Assembly (NCBI RefSeq): GCF_036231905.1
Contig: NZ_JAZARE010000006.1
Span: 124,001-188,000 of the forward strand
Direction: 5' to 3'
Source of the DNA: CAMLIZ01 sp036231905
GTDB lineage: Bacteria > Pseudomonadota > Gammaproteobacteria > Burkholderiales > Burkholderiaceae_C
DNA: 64,000 bases
Of this stretch, positions 42,198-53,112 are shown piece after piece. Position 1 is the first letter of the stretch. The number at the start of each line of letters is the position of its first letter. Under the pieces are notes generated by a model. The model did not search any database. It saw only the letters and a list, made by a program, of their open reading frames with translations, and was not told the origin of the DNA. Made by a program: the position numbers and the translations under genes.

Positions 42198-43397
42198 ATG
42201 GACACCCTGGTCTATCCGCGCGAGCGCACACTCGGCACCATCACCCTGGTGGTGGGCAGCATCCTGTGGCTGCTCATCGCCGTGGGCACCGTCGGCATCG
42301 TGCTGCTGTACCTGCTGATGGGTTTCATCGCCTACCTGTTCGCGCAGTCGGCACTCATCGCCTACATCCGCAACACCGCGGTGCAGCTGTCGCCGCAGCA
42401 GTTGCCCGACCTGCATGAGCGCTTCCTCGCCTGCTGCGAAAAGCTCAAAATCGACACCCCGCCCGAGGCCTATGTGCTGCAGGGCAACGGGCTGCTCAAC
42501 GCGTTTGCCGCCCGTTTTCTCGGGCGCCATTTCGTGGTGCTGCTGTCGGACGTGGTGGACGCGCTGGAGCCGCTGCCCGACGGCCTCAACTTCTACATCG
42601 GCCATGAGCTGGGCCACATCCGCATGAAGCACATGACCGGGCAGATCTGGCGCTGGCCGGTGCTGTGGCTACCCCTGCTCGGCGCCGCCTATTCGCGCGC
42701 CAAAGAGAGCACCTGCGACCGCCACGGCCTCGCCTGCTGCGAGAGCCCGGAATCCGCCGCCCGCGCGCTGGCGGTGCTGGCCGCCGGCAGCCGGCGCTGG
42801 CAGACCGTGGACCTGCGCCACTACGCCCGCCAGGCGCAGGAGAACAACGGCTTCTGGGCCGCCTTCCATGAGCTGGTGGGCGGTTACCCGTGGCTGACCA
42901 AGCGGGTGGCGCGGGTGATCAAGCCGGACGCCCGCATGCCCGGCCGCAGCCCGTTCGCCTACCTGCTGGCGCTGTTCGTGCCCTATGGCGGGCGCATGGG
43001 CTCGGCTGCTGGCCCGCTGATCGTGGTGGCGATCATCGGCGTGCTGGCCGCCGTAGCGCTGCCCGCCTACCAGGACTACACCCAGCGCGCCAAGGTGCAG
43101 GCGGCCTGGAACCAGGGCAGCGGCGCCCGCGAGACGCTCGCCCGCTTCTACGACAGCCAGCACCGCGCACCCCAGTCGCTGGACGAAGCGGGCCTCGCCG
43201 ACCGCCTGGCCGACGGCAGCGCGCTGAGCCTGGACGAAAAGCACATGGTGCTGACGGTGACCACCGCACTGGGTGAGCTGGCGATGGTGCCGCAGCTGGA
43301 CGCCCAGGGCAAAGTGCACTGGGCCTGCCAGGCCGGCGAGGGCCTGCGCCCGGCCGCGCTGCCCGCCAGCTGCAAGGCGGCCCCCGCGCCGCGCTGA
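42198..43397 (+). CDS. M48-family metalloprotease fused to a type IV pilin-like domain
   Basis: The 399-aa protein has two membrane helices near the start (about 14-33 and 35-52). An M48-type zinc protease domain follows, with HELGH at 136-140 (H136, E137, H140) and a likely third ligand E170 in AKESTCDRHG. From 272 the sequence becomes a pilin N-terminal helix (VVAIIGVLAAVALPAYQDYT), then a globular part ending in C377 and C392 in the WAC...LPASC D-loop pattern of PilA-like pilins. The usual prepilin cleavage site and Glu5 are absent. The ATG follows CTGGAGGG. The substrate is unknown; it could process or sit in an envelope assembly. Confidence 0.8.
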   Translation: MDTLVYPRERTLGTITLVVGSILWLLIAVGTVGIVLLYLLMGFIAYLFAQSALIAYIRNTAVQLSPQQLPDLHERFLACCEKLKIDTPPEAYVLQGNGLLNAFAARFLGRHFVVLLSDVVDALEPLPDGLNFYIGHELGHIRMKHMTGQIWRWPVLWLPLLGAAYSRAKESTCDRHGLACCESPESAARALAVLAAGSRRWQTVDLRHYARQAQENNGFWAAFHELVGGYPWLTKRVARVIKPDARMPGRSPFAYLLALFVPYGGRMGSAAGPLIVVAIIGVLAAVALPAYQDYTQRAKVQAAWNQGSGARETLARFYDSQHRAPQSLDEAGLADRLADGSALSLDEKHMVLTVTTALGELAMVPQLDAQGKVHWACQAGEGLRPAALPASCKAAPAPR

Positions 43398-43498
43398 CGG
43401 CGGCGGCTTCAACTGGCCCGCAAAGGGCCGGTTATTCCACGTTTGGGCCGGCCGGCGCGGCGCAGACACTGGCATGAGGACCGCTCCCCCTGCCAGCG

Positions 43499-44524
43499 AT
43501 GCAACGCCTCAACCTGACCGCCATGACCTCGTGGATCACCGCCGCTGCGCTGCAGCGGCCGGATGACCTGGCCAGCCTGGTGATGGAGCGCACTGGCGCC
43601 AGCCGCGCTTCGGCGCTGAAGGCGCTGCGCCGGTTGGTGGCCATGCAATGGCTGCAGCGCAGCGGCAGCCGCCAGCGCCCGGTGTACGCACCCGGCCTGC
43701 TGCGCCAGGTGGTCAAGCGCTATCCGCTGGCCGGGTTGTCGGAAGACCTGCCCTGGTCACGCGACTTCGCGCCCAACTTCGCGCTCACGCCCGCCGTGGG
43801 CCGCATGCTGCAGCACGCCTTCCAGGAGCTGCTGAACAACGCCATCGACCACAGCGAGGGCACGGCGGTCACGATGTCGGTGCGGCAGACGCCCACCCAG
43901 GTGCAGCTGCTGGTGTCCGACGACGGACGCGGCCTGTTCGACCGGGTGCGCGAATCGTTCGACATCGACGATCCGATGCACGCGATGCTGGAGCTCAGCA
44001 AAGGCAAGCTGACCAGCGCGCCCGACCGCCACACCGGCCGCGGGCTGTTCTTCACTTCGCAGCTGGCCGACGTGTTCGACCTGCACGCCAACGGCTCGGC
44101 CTTCCAGCGCCGCGGCTGGGACGGCCCGGGCTGGCGCAGCGGCCGGCCGCTGCCGCGCCAGGGCACCTCGATCTACCTGGCGATTGCGCTGGACACCCGG
44201 CGCACGCTGGACTCGGTGCTGGACGCCTGGAGCTGCGACGGCAGCGGCGTGGCCTTCGACCGCACCAGCGTGTCGCTGCGCCTGCTGGCCGGCAGCAACA
44301 TCGCGCTCGATTCACGCGCCCAGGCGCGCCGCGTGGTGGCCCGGCTGCAGCAGTTCCGCCGCGCCGAGGTGGATTTCGACGGGGTGCACGACATCGGCCA
44401 CGGTTTCGCCGACGAGCTCTTCCGCGTGTTCGCTCAAAGTCACCCGGGCGTGCAGATCGTGCCGACGAACATGAGCGGCCGCGTCGCCGCCCTGGTCAAC
44501 GCCGTGCACGCCGGCACGGCCTGA
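43499..44524 (+). CDS. Winged-helix / GHKL ATPase / STAS-like (DUF4325) regulator
   Basis: This 341-aa single-chain protein has an N-terminal winged-helix-like region (about 10-75), a GHKL ATPase domain (about 90-235) with ELLNNAIDH (N113, N114), DDGRG (D141-G145) and TGRGLF (180-184), then a DUF4325/STAS-like domain (about 260-341) with LDSRAQARRVV and GVHDIGHGFADELFRVF. No phosphoacceptor His is seen, so it resembles anti-sigma/STAS partner-switching proteins more than a sensor kinase. It starts 101 bp after the protease-pilin gene. The start could also be at 43523. It ends 3 bp from pyk, convergent. Confidence 0.82.
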   Translation: MQRLNLTAMTSWITAAALQRPDDLASLVMERTGASRASALKALRRLVAMQWLQRSGSRQRPVYAPGLLRQVVKRYPLAGLSEDLPWSRDFAPNFALTPAVGRMLQHAFQELLNNAIDHSEGTAVTMSVRQTPTQVQLLVSDDGRGLFDRVRESFDIDDPMHAMLELSKGKLTSAPDRHTGRGLFFTSQLADVFDLHANGSAFQRRGWDGPGWRSGRPLPRQGTSIYLAIALDTRRTLDSVLDAWSCDGSGVAFDRTSVSLRLLAGSNIALDSRAQARRVVARLQQFRRAEVDFDGVHDIGHGFADELFRVFAQSHPGVQIVPTNMSGRVAALVNAVHAGTA

Positions 44525-44527
44525 ACC

Positions 44528-45958
44528 TCAGCCGACCCGGCAGACTTTGAGCATGTTGGTGCCGCCGGGGTAGCCCATCGGCTCGCCGCAGGTGATGGCG
44601 TAGGTATCACCGGGCTTCAGCACACCCCGCTCCACCAGCAGTGATTCCGCAGCCGCCAGCGCCTGGTCCCGGTCCTGGAAGGTGGGCATCGGCAGCGGCG
44701 TGACGTTGCGGAACAGTGCCATGCGGCGCTCGCTCACCGTCTGCGAGGTGAGGCCGTAGATCGGCACGTGCACGCGGTGGCGGCTCATCCACAGCGCGGT
44801 GGAGCCGCTTTCGGTCAGCGCCATGATCGCCTTGCAGCCCAGGTGGTGCGCGGTGAACAGCGCCCCCATGGCGATCGACTGGTCGATCCGGCCGAAGCGC
44901 TTGTTGGTGAAGTCGGCGTCCAGCGCCACGTCCTCGGCGCGCTCGGCGGCCTCGGCGATCGCGGCCATCGCTTCCACCGTTTCCACCGGGTACTTGCCGG
45001 CGGCGGTTTCGGCGCTGAGCATCACCGCGTCGGTGCCGTCCAGCACCGCGTTGGCCACGTCGCTCACCTCGGCGCGGGTGGGCACCGGGTTGACGATCAT
45101 GGACTCCATCATCTGGGTGGCGGTGATCACCACCTTGTCCATCTCGCGTGCCATCTTGATCATGCGCTTCTGCAGCGCCGGCACCGCGGCGTTGCCCACC
45201 TCCACCGCCAGGTCGCCGCGCGCCACCATGATGCCGTCGCTGGCCTTGAGGATCTGGTCCAGCACGGGGATCGCCTCGCTGCGCTCGATCTTGGCGATCA
45301 TGCCGGGCTTGTGGCGATACGGCTCGCCGGCCACGTTGGCCAGCTGGCGCGCCATCTCCATGTCGGTGGCGTTCTTGGGGAAGCTCACCGCCAGGTATTC
45401 GCACTGGAAGCTCATCGCGGTCTTGATGTCTTCCATGTCCTTGGCGGTCAGCGCCGGGGCGGTGAGGCCGCCGCCCGCCTTGTTGATGCCCTTGTTGTTG
45501 GACAGCTCGCCGCCGATCTTCACCGTGGTGTGCACCTGCTCGCCCTTGATGAACTCCACCGTCAGCACGATCAGGCCGTCGTTGAGCAGGAGCGTGTCGC
45601 CTGGCTTCACGTCGCGCGGCAGTTCCTTGTAGTCCAGGCTCACCCGCTCGATGTTGCCCAGCTCCTTCATGGCGGCGTCCAGGATGAAGCGTTCGCCGTT
45701 CTGGAGCTGGACCTTGCCTTCCTCGAACTTGCCGACCCGGATCTTCGGGCCCTGCAGGTCGGCCATGATGGCCACCGACTTGCCGACCTTGGCGGCCACC
45801 TCGCGCACCAAGGTGGCGCGGTCGATGTGGTCCTGCGCCTTGCCGTGCGAGAAATTCAGCCGCACCACGTCGACGCCGGCCCGGATGATCTGTTCCAGCA
45901 CCTCCGGCGAGGAGGAGGCGGGGCCGAGCGTGGCAACGATCTTGGTCTGGCGTGGCAT
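44528..45958 (-). CDS. pyk: Pyruvate kinase
   Basis: The 476-aa enzyme converts PEP and ADP to pyruvate and ATP. It has the family order: TKIVATLGPASSSPE, VVRLNFSHG, MADLQGPKIRVG, ISAFP-like AVSFPKNATD, MVARGDLAVEVG, TATQMMESM, and the C-terminal regulatory domain with CGEPMG. The ATG at 45958 follows GGAG; an alternative TTG at 45985 has no ribosome site. It runs into the convergent HATPase gene 3 bp away. No terminator is visible between. Confidence 0.97.
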   Translation of the reverse strand: MPRQTKIVATLGPASSSPEVLEQIIRAGVDVVRLNFSHGKAQDHIDRATLVREVAAKVGKSVAIMADLQGPKIRVGKFEEGKVQLQNGERFILDAAMKELGNIERVSLDYKELPRDVKPGDTLLLNDGLIVLTVEFIKGEQVHTTVKIGGELSNNKGINKAGGGLTAPALTAKDMEDIKTAMSFQCEYLAVSFPKNATDMEMARQLANVAGEPYRHKPGMIAKIERSEAIPVLDQILKASDGIMVARGDLAVEVGNAAVPALQKRMIKMAREMDKVVITATQMMESMIVNPVPTRAEVSDVANAVLDGTDAVMLSAETAAGKYPVETVEAMAAIAEAAERAEDVALDADFTNKRFGRIDQSIAMGALFTAHHLGCKAIMALTESGSTALWMSRHRVHVPIYGLTSQTVSERRMALFRNVTPLPMPTFQDRDQALAAAESLLVERGVLKPGDTYAITCGEPMGYPGGTNMLKVCRVG

Positions 45959-46054
45959 GGGGGCGGACTCCGGCAGCAAAGGCAACTTGTGATTATTGCG
46001 GCCGATGATGCCTCATCGGCCGTCAGAAGTTACCAGCAAGGAACAAGCGCAGGC

Positions 46055-48361
<2,307 letters not shown>

Positions 48362-48436
48362 GGCTGAATTCCTCAAAATCGCGGGGACAGCGAGGTTACA
48401 GCCGCAAGCGGCGCTTGGCAGTACGTAGATGGCGCA

Positions 48437-48461
48437 GGCCCATGCCGCTTAGGCATGGGCC
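48437..48461. terminator. Perfect hairpin between pgk and maeB
   Basis: GGCCCATGCC (48437-48446), loop GCTTA, GGCATGGGCC (48452-48461). It lies 23 bp beyond the pgk stop (minus strand). No T run follows on either strand, so it may be a processing or partial termination site. Confidence 0.55.
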
Positions 48462-48484
48462 CCTATCGAACGGGTTATGAAGCT

Positions 48485-49678
48485 TTAACCGGCCGCGCGC
48501 TTGGTCAGGATCTCGAAGGCCGGCAGGGTCTTGCCTTCCAGCACCTCCAGGAAGGCGCCGCCCCCGGTGGAGATGTAGCCCACGTCCTGCTCGATGCCAT
48601 ATTTGGCAATCGCGGCCAGGGTGTCGCCCCCGCCGGCGATGCTGAAGGCGTCGCTGCCGGCAATCGCCCGGGCGATGGTCTCCGTGCCCTTGGCGAAGGC
48701 GTCGAACTCGAACACGCCCACCGGGCCGTTCCACACGATGGTGCCTGAGGCCTTGAGCTTGTCGGCCAGCTTGGCCGCCGTCTTGGGGCCGATGTCCAGG
48801 ATCATGTCGTCCGGCTGCACGTCGGCCGCGGCCTTCACCGTGGCGGGCGCGTCGGCCTTGAACTCCTTGGCCACCACCACGTCCTCGGGGATGGGCACTT
48901 CCGCGCCGCGCACCTTCATCGCCTCGATCACCGCCTTGGCCTCGTTCAGCAGGTCGGCTTCCACCAGCGACTTGCCCACCGGCAGCCCGGCGGCCAGCAT
49001 GAAGGTGTTGGCGATGCCGCCGCCGACGATCAGGCCGTCCACGTTGCGCGCCAGGCTTTGCAGGATGGTGAGCTTGGTGCTCACCTTGGAGCCGGCCACG
49101 ATGGCCACCAGCGGCCGCTTGGGATGGGCCAGCGCCTTGGTGATCGCATCGATCTCGGCGGCCAGCAGCGGGCCGGCGCAGGCCACCTTGGCGAACTGCG
49201 CGATGCCGTAGGTGGAGGCTTCCGCGCGGTGGGCGGTGCCGAAGGCGTCATGCACGAAGATGTCGCACAGCGCCGCCATCTTCTTGGCCAGTTCCTCGTT
49301 GTTCTTCTTCTCGCCCTTGTTGAGGCGGCAGTTTTCCAGCAGCACCAGCTCGCCGGGCTTCACGTCCACGCCGTCGACCCAGTTGGACTTCAGCGCCACG
49401 TGGCGGCCCATCAGCTCGCCCAGGCGGTCGGCCACCGGCTGCAGCGAGTCGGCGGGCTTGAACTCGCCCTCGGTGGGGCGGCCGAGGTGGGAGGTGACCA
49501 TCACCGCCGCGCCCGCCTTCAGCGCCAGCTCGATGCAGGGGATGGAGGCGCGGATGCGGGTGTCCTCGGTGATCGTGCCGCTGTCGTCCTGCGGCACGTT
49601 GAGGTCGGCGCGGATGAACACGCGCTGCCCGGCCACCTTGCCTTGGGCGACCAGGTCGGTAAAACGGATGACGTTCAT
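48485..49678 (-). CDS. pgk: Phosphoglycerate kinase
   Basis: The 397-aa enzyme transfers phosphate between 1,3-bisphosphoglycerate and ADP. It shows VFIRADLNVPQDD, VTSHLGRPTEGE, LLENCRLNKGEKKN, VHDAFGTAHRAEAS, GGSKVSTK-like VAGSKVSTKLTIL, WNGPVGVFEFDAFAKGT, and the C-terminal STGGGAFLEVLEGKTLPA. The start ATG at 49678 is preceded by a modest purine stretch. It begins the glycolytic series on the minus strand; in related bacteria gap usually precedes it, but here the azlCD genes lie upstream. Confidence 0.98.
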   Translation of the reverse strand: MNVIRFTDLVAQGKVAGQRVFIRADLNVPQDDSGTITEDTRIRASIPCIELALKAGAAVMVTSHLGRPTEGEFKPADSLQPVADRLGELMGRHVALKSNWVDGVDVKPGELVLLENCRLNKGEKKNNEELAKKMAALCDIFVHDAFGTAHRAEASTYGIAQFAKVACAGPLLAAEIDAITKALAHPKRPLVAIVAGSKVSTKLTILQSLARNVDGLIVGGGIANTFMLAAGLPVGKSLVEADLLNEAKAVIEAMKVRGAEVPIPEDVVVAKEFKADAPATVKAAADVQPDDMILDIGPKTAAKLADKLKASGTIVWNGPVGVFEFDAFAKGTETIARAIAGSDAFSIAGGGDTLAAIAKYGIEQDVGYISTGGGAFLEVLEGKTLPAFEILTKRAAG

Positions 49679-49722
49679 GGGGCTGTGGGTCTGCGGTTGG
49701 GTGGACCCCGGATTCTAGGGAG

Positions 49723-50052
49723 TCACCAGCCCAGGCCCAGCCGCAGCGCCAGCATCACCGCGGTACCGGTGACGATGGTGCCCAGGATGCCGCGGCGCCA
49801 GAAGAAATAGGCGGTTGCGGCGGCCGCGGCATACAGGCGCGCGTCCTTGAACGTGTGGATCAGGTGGCCCTGGGTCATCACGACCTCCGGCACCACGATC
49901 GCCGCCATGGCGGCCAGCGGCGCATAACGCAGCGCCTGCTTCAGCCAGCGGGGCAATGGAACTTCCTTATCGGGGAACAGGAAGAAGGCGCGGGTGACGA
50001 CCGTCACCGCCGCCATGCCGAGGATGGTGACGAAGGCTTCGACAAAGCTCAT
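49723..50052 (-). CDS. AzlD-type branched-chain amino acid transport subunit
   Basis: The 109-aa membrane protein has three to four hydrophobic helices and the AzlD pattern VTRAFFLFPDKEVPLPRWLKQALRYAPLAAMAAIVVPEV. With AzlC it forms an exporter for branched-chain amino acids or analogues. Its ATG overlaps the azlC stop (ATGA). It is the distal gene of the pair and lies upstream of pgk, with 44 bp between. Confidence 0.93.
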   Translation of the reverse strand: MSFVEAFVTILGMAAVTVVTRAFFLFPDKEVPLPRWLKQALRYAPLAAMAAIVVPEVVMTQGHLIHTFKDARLYAAAAATAYFFWRRGILGTIVTGTAVMLALRLGLGW

Positions 50053-50792
50053 GTCCTGTCCTCCACCGGCCGCGGCGTGCGGGCGCTGTGGTCCAGCACC
50101 AGCCCGATCGCCACCGAGGCGGCCACCGCCACCAGGATGTTCAGCTTCAATGGCAGCCCGTAGGCCGCCACCGCGGCACAGCCGGCCACCGCGGCGGAGA
50201 TCCAGGTGGCCTTGTCGGACAGCATCGAGTAGATGAGCCCCAGCAGCGCCACCGTGCCGGCGAAGCCGATGCCCCACTCCGTGGGGATCGAGTCCGCCGC
50301 GAAGATGCCGATCATCGAGGGCACCTGCCACGCCAGCCAGTTCACCGCCACGCCACCCAGGAAGTACGGCACCTGCTCCGGCGACGGCTGCGGGCGCGGA
50401 AAGCGCCGCATGAAGATCACGTAGTTGAGGTCGGCAGTGAAGTAGCTCAACGCCACCCGTTTGGCGCGCGGAAAGTGGCCGAAATACGGCCGCCATTGCG
50501 CGCTGAAGATGATGAAACGCAGGTTCACGCAGAAGGCGGTGGCCCACACCACCCAGATCGGCGCGCCGCTGGCGATCAGCGGCAGGGAGGCGAGCTGGGA
50601 GCTGCCGGCAAACACCAGCAGCGACATGGCCACCGCGAGTGGCACGCCCAGGCCGCTCTTGGTCATCGCCACGCCGGTCACCAGGCCCCAGGCCGCGATG
50701 CCCATGGCGGTGGCCACCATCTCCTGGGCGCCGCGGCGGAATTCCGGATGGCGCCAGACGGCTTGCGCCGGCGCCGGAGACAGTTCGGTCAT
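50049..50792 (-). CDS. AzlC-type branched-chain amino acid exporter
   Basis: The 247-aa membrane protein has about seven to eight helices and matches AzlC: GAQEMVATAMGIAAWGLVTGVAM, GLGVPLAVAMSLLVFAGSSQLASLPLI, NLRFIIFSAQWRPYF and TADLNYVIFMRR. It probably exports branched-chain amino acids or similar compounds together with AzlD. The ATG at 50792 was chosen; an earlier start at 50816 (GTG-like frame) is less supported. Four bases overlap azlD. The GIN-domain gene is downstream in sequence order and on the same strand, with about 58 bp between starts and stop. Confidence 0.93.
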   Translation of the reverse strand: MTELSPAPAQAVWRHPEFRRGAQEMVATAMGIAAWGLVTGVAMTKSGLGVPLAVAMSLLVFAGSSQLASLPLIASGAPIWVVWATAFCVNLRFIIFSAQWRPYFGHFPRAKRVALSYFTADLNYVIFMRRFPRPQPSPEQVPYFLGGVAVNWLAWQVPSMIGIFAADSIPTEWGIGFAGTVALLGLIYSMLSDKATWISAAVAGCAAVAAYGLPLKLNILVAVAASVAIGLVLDHSARTPRPVEDRT

Positions 50793-50850
50793 CTGCCGGA
50801 TTGTCCCGCGCGGCACCCGGTGGCGCTGGCGCGGGGTTACCGGCGCTCGT

Positions 50851-51624
50851 TCAGCGGCGGCTGACGCTGCCGCTGCCGGCGATCGAGGTCTTGAGCTGGG
50901 CGTCGCCGTGATAGATCACGTCGCCCGAGCCGGCGATGGAAACGCTCAGCGTCTTGTTGGCGGTGACGTCGGCATCGCCGCTGCCGGCAATGCCCACCGT
51001 CACGTCGTCGGCCTTCAGGCCTGCCATGCGCACGTCGCCGCTGCCGGCGATGCTCACCTTCACCCGGCTGGCGCTGCCGGCGGCGCTGATGTCGCCGCTG
51101 CCGGAGATGCTCACGGTCAGGTCGTCGGCCTGCAGGGAAGCCAGGCTGGCATCGGCGGAGCCGGCCAGGTTCAGCGCGAGCGAGGGTGTCTTCAGTGCCT
51201 CCACCCGCACGTCGCCCGAGCCCGCCGAAGCGATGGCTTTCAGCTGCACCACGTCCACGGTCACCACCATGTCGCTGTGGGTGCGGATGTTCTGGCCCTT
51301 CTTCACGCCCACCATCAGCGTGCGCCCGTGGCTGCCGCTTTCCACGGTGGTCTCGATCAGCGGCAGCAGGTTGTCGTCGGCGCGCACTTCCACCGCCTCG
51401 CGGCTGGCCTGGCGCACCACCAGCCGCACCGGCCCCCTGGCGGTGATGGCCTGGAAGTCGCTCAAGGGCCGGGTTTCACTGGCCGGCTTGCCGGAACCGA
51501 CCACGCGGGCGCCGCCGCCCACGTTGATCTCCAGGGCGTGGGCAGGCAGGGTGGCTGCGGCGGCCAGCAGCAGGCCGGTACCGGCATGGCACAGGCGGGA
51601 AAACAAGGAAGTGGGGGCGGTCAT
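50851..51624 (-). CDS. Exported GIN-domain (DUF2807) beta-repeat protein
   Basis: The 257-aa protein begins at an ATG with GAGGAG six bases upstream and has a signal peptide (1-30, TLPAHA). The rest fits the head-GIN/DUF2807 fold: ITARGPVRLVV near the N-terminus, then repeated short turns based on (S/A)-G-S-(G/A)-D at about 19-residue steps, such as SIAGSGDV, GIAGSGDA and SISGSGDI. This gives a right-handed beta-solenoid. Function is unknown; periplasmic or surface binding is plausible. It is the next gene after the small lipoprotein on the same strand. Confidence 0.88.
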   Translation of the reverse strand: MTAPTSLFSRLCHAGTGLLLAAAATLPAHALEINVGGGARVVGSGKPASETRPLSDFQAITARGPVRLVVRQASREAVEVRADDNLLPLIETTVESGSHGRTLMVGVKKGQNIRTHSDMVVTVDVVQLKAIASAGSGDVRVEALKTPSLALNLAGSADASLASLQADDLTVSISGSGDISAAGSASRVKVSIAGSGDVRMAGLKADDVTVGIAGSGDADVTANKTLSVSIAGSGDVIYHGDAQLKTSIAGSGSVSRR

Positions 51625-51748
51625 GCGTGCTCCTCTGATGTCGAGGGCCGCAGCATGGCGGCGCCATGCCCGGGCGTCAGCTCGCGTGCGACGCACCGCC
51701 GCGCGAGGCGGACAGACGGTTGCTGCGTCGGTCCGAGCGGAGTCCTTC

Positions 51749-52138
51749 TCAGGAGTCGTGCTTCTTGGCGTCGGCCTTTTCGCCCTTGGCGGGCTTTTTC
51801 GGCGCCGGGTCTTCCACCGGCGCTTCGGCAGGCGCGCTGCGCGCTACCTCGGTGGGCGCGGTCAGCTGGGGCGACACCGCCTCGATCTTGTTCTCGCGCA
51901 TGTAGTCGTTCATTTCCCGCCAGCCGGCAAACACCGCGGCCTTGTCGGCCTTGCGGTTGAGCGCGTAGCAGTCCTCGATCGCCCGGCCGGCGTGGCGGCA
52001 GGCGCCACCGATGGCCTTGCCCTCGGCCTCGCGCTGGGCGGCCACGGCGGTGCTGGACTCGATGCCCAGCATGTCGCAGCCAGCGAGCAATGCCGCAGCG
52101 ACACCGACGAAGAGAAAGGAGCGCAACATGCACTGCAT
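51749..52138 (-). CDS. Small lipoprotein of unknown function
   Basis: The 129-aa protein has a lipoprotein signal (MQCMLRSFLFVGVAAALLAGC, Cys21). A mature part follows with ACRHAGRAIEDCYALNRKADKAAVFAGWREMNDYM, including two Cys with CxxxxxxxxxC spacing that could form a disulfide. The last 35 residues are Pro/Ala/Lys-rich and disordered. It has no recognised domain. The start may be 52138 or ATG 52129; neither has a clear ribosome site. It lies between htpX and the GIN-domain gene on the same strand. Confidence 0.75.
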   Translation of the reverse strand: MQCMLRSFLFVGVAAALLAGCDMLGIESSTAVAAQREAEGKAIGGACRHAGRAIEDCYALNRKADKAAVFAGWREMNDYMRENKIEAVSPQLTAPTEVARSAPAEAPVEDPAPKKPAKGEKADAKKHDS

Positions 52139-52175
52139 ATCGGCCAGGGGCGGCGCCGCTTGAGGGCGGCCCTTG

Positions 52176-52201
52176 GGCGGCGCAACGCTTGTGGCGCCGC
52201 C
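52176..52201 (-). terminator. GC-rich hairpin after htpX
   Basis: GGCGGCGC (52176-52183) pairs with GCGCCGCC (52194-52201) across a 10-base loop, 10 bp beyond the htpX stop. There is no T run, so it may only weaken read-through into the small lipoprotein gene. Confidence 0.45.
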
Positions 52202-52210
52202 GGCCGTGCG

Positions 52211-53065
52211 CTATCTGACGCCGCGCGCCGCCATCTCCAGCAGCCGTTCCACCCGTTCCTCGGTGGACGGATGGGTGGAGAACAGGCCCTTGAGCCCGCC
52301 ACCCGACAGCGGGTTCATGATCATCATCTGCGCGGTGGCCGGGTTGCGCTCGGCTGCTTCCAGCGGAATGCCCTGGGCATACCGCTGGATCTTCTGCAGC
52401 GCGGCCGCCAACGCCTGCGGGTCGCCGGAGATCTCGGCGCCGCCGCGGTCGGCCTCGAACTCGCGCGCCCGACTGATCGCCATCTGGATCAGGCTGGCGG
52501 CGATGGGCGCCAGGATGGCGACCAGCAGGCCCACGATCGGATTCGCCGGCCGGCCTTCTTCGTCGCGACCACCGAAGATCATCGCGAAGTTGGCCAGCAT
52601 GCCGATCGCACCCGCCATGGTGGCGCTGATGGTGGAGATGAGGATGTCGCGATGGCGCACGTGCGCGAGCTCATGCGCCATCACACCGCGCAGTTCGCGC
52701 TCGCTCAGCACCCGCAGGATGCCGGTGGTGGCGGCCACGGCCGCATGCTCCGGATTGCGGCCGGTGGCAAAGGCGTTGGGCGCGTCTTCCTGGATCAGGT
52801 ACACGCGCGGCATCGGCAGCTGCGCCCGTTGTGCCAGCTCGCGCACCATGCGGTAGAACTGCGGCGCCGAGGTTTCGTCCACCTCCTGCGCGTTGTACAT
52901 GCGCAGCACCAGCTGGTCGGAAAACCAGTAGCTGAAGACGTTCATCCCCAGCGCCAGCAACAGCGCGAACATCATCCCGGCCTTGCCGCCGATGAGCGCA
53001 CCGATCGCCATGAACAGCGCGGTGATCGCCGCCATCAGCACGGCGGTCTTCATCAGATTGAACAT
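52211..53065 (-). CDS. htpX: Membrane zinc metalloprotease HtpX
   Basis: The 284-aa inner-membrane protease removes misfolded membrane proteins. N-terminal helices (about 7-25 and 28-48) are followed by AHELAHVRHRD (HELAH zinc site), FATGRNPEHAAVAATTGIL, and the third-ligand block REFEADRGGAEI. A second hydrophobic pair is around 155-175 and 185-205. It has the usual HtpX length. The ATG at 53065 follows GGAGGG at 9 bases. It lies downstream of fmt and def on the same strand. Confidence 0.97.
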   Translation of the reverse strand: MFNLMKTAVLMAAITALFMAIGALIGGKAGMMFALLLALGMNVFSYWFSDQLVLRMYNAQEVDETSAPQFYRMVRELAQRAQLPMPRVYLIQEDAPNAFATGRNPEHAAVAATTGILRVLSERELRGVMAHELAHVRHRDILISTISATMAGAIGMLANFAMIFGGRDEEGRPANPIVGLLVAILAPIAASLIQMAISRAREFEADRGGAEISGDPQALAAALQKIQRYAQGIPLEAAERNPATAQMMIMNPLSGGGLKGLFSTHPSTEERVERLLEMAARGVR

Positions 53066-53112
53066 GCAGTCTGCCCTCCAGAGCAGCATAGATGCGGCCG
53101 GGCGGCCGGAGT

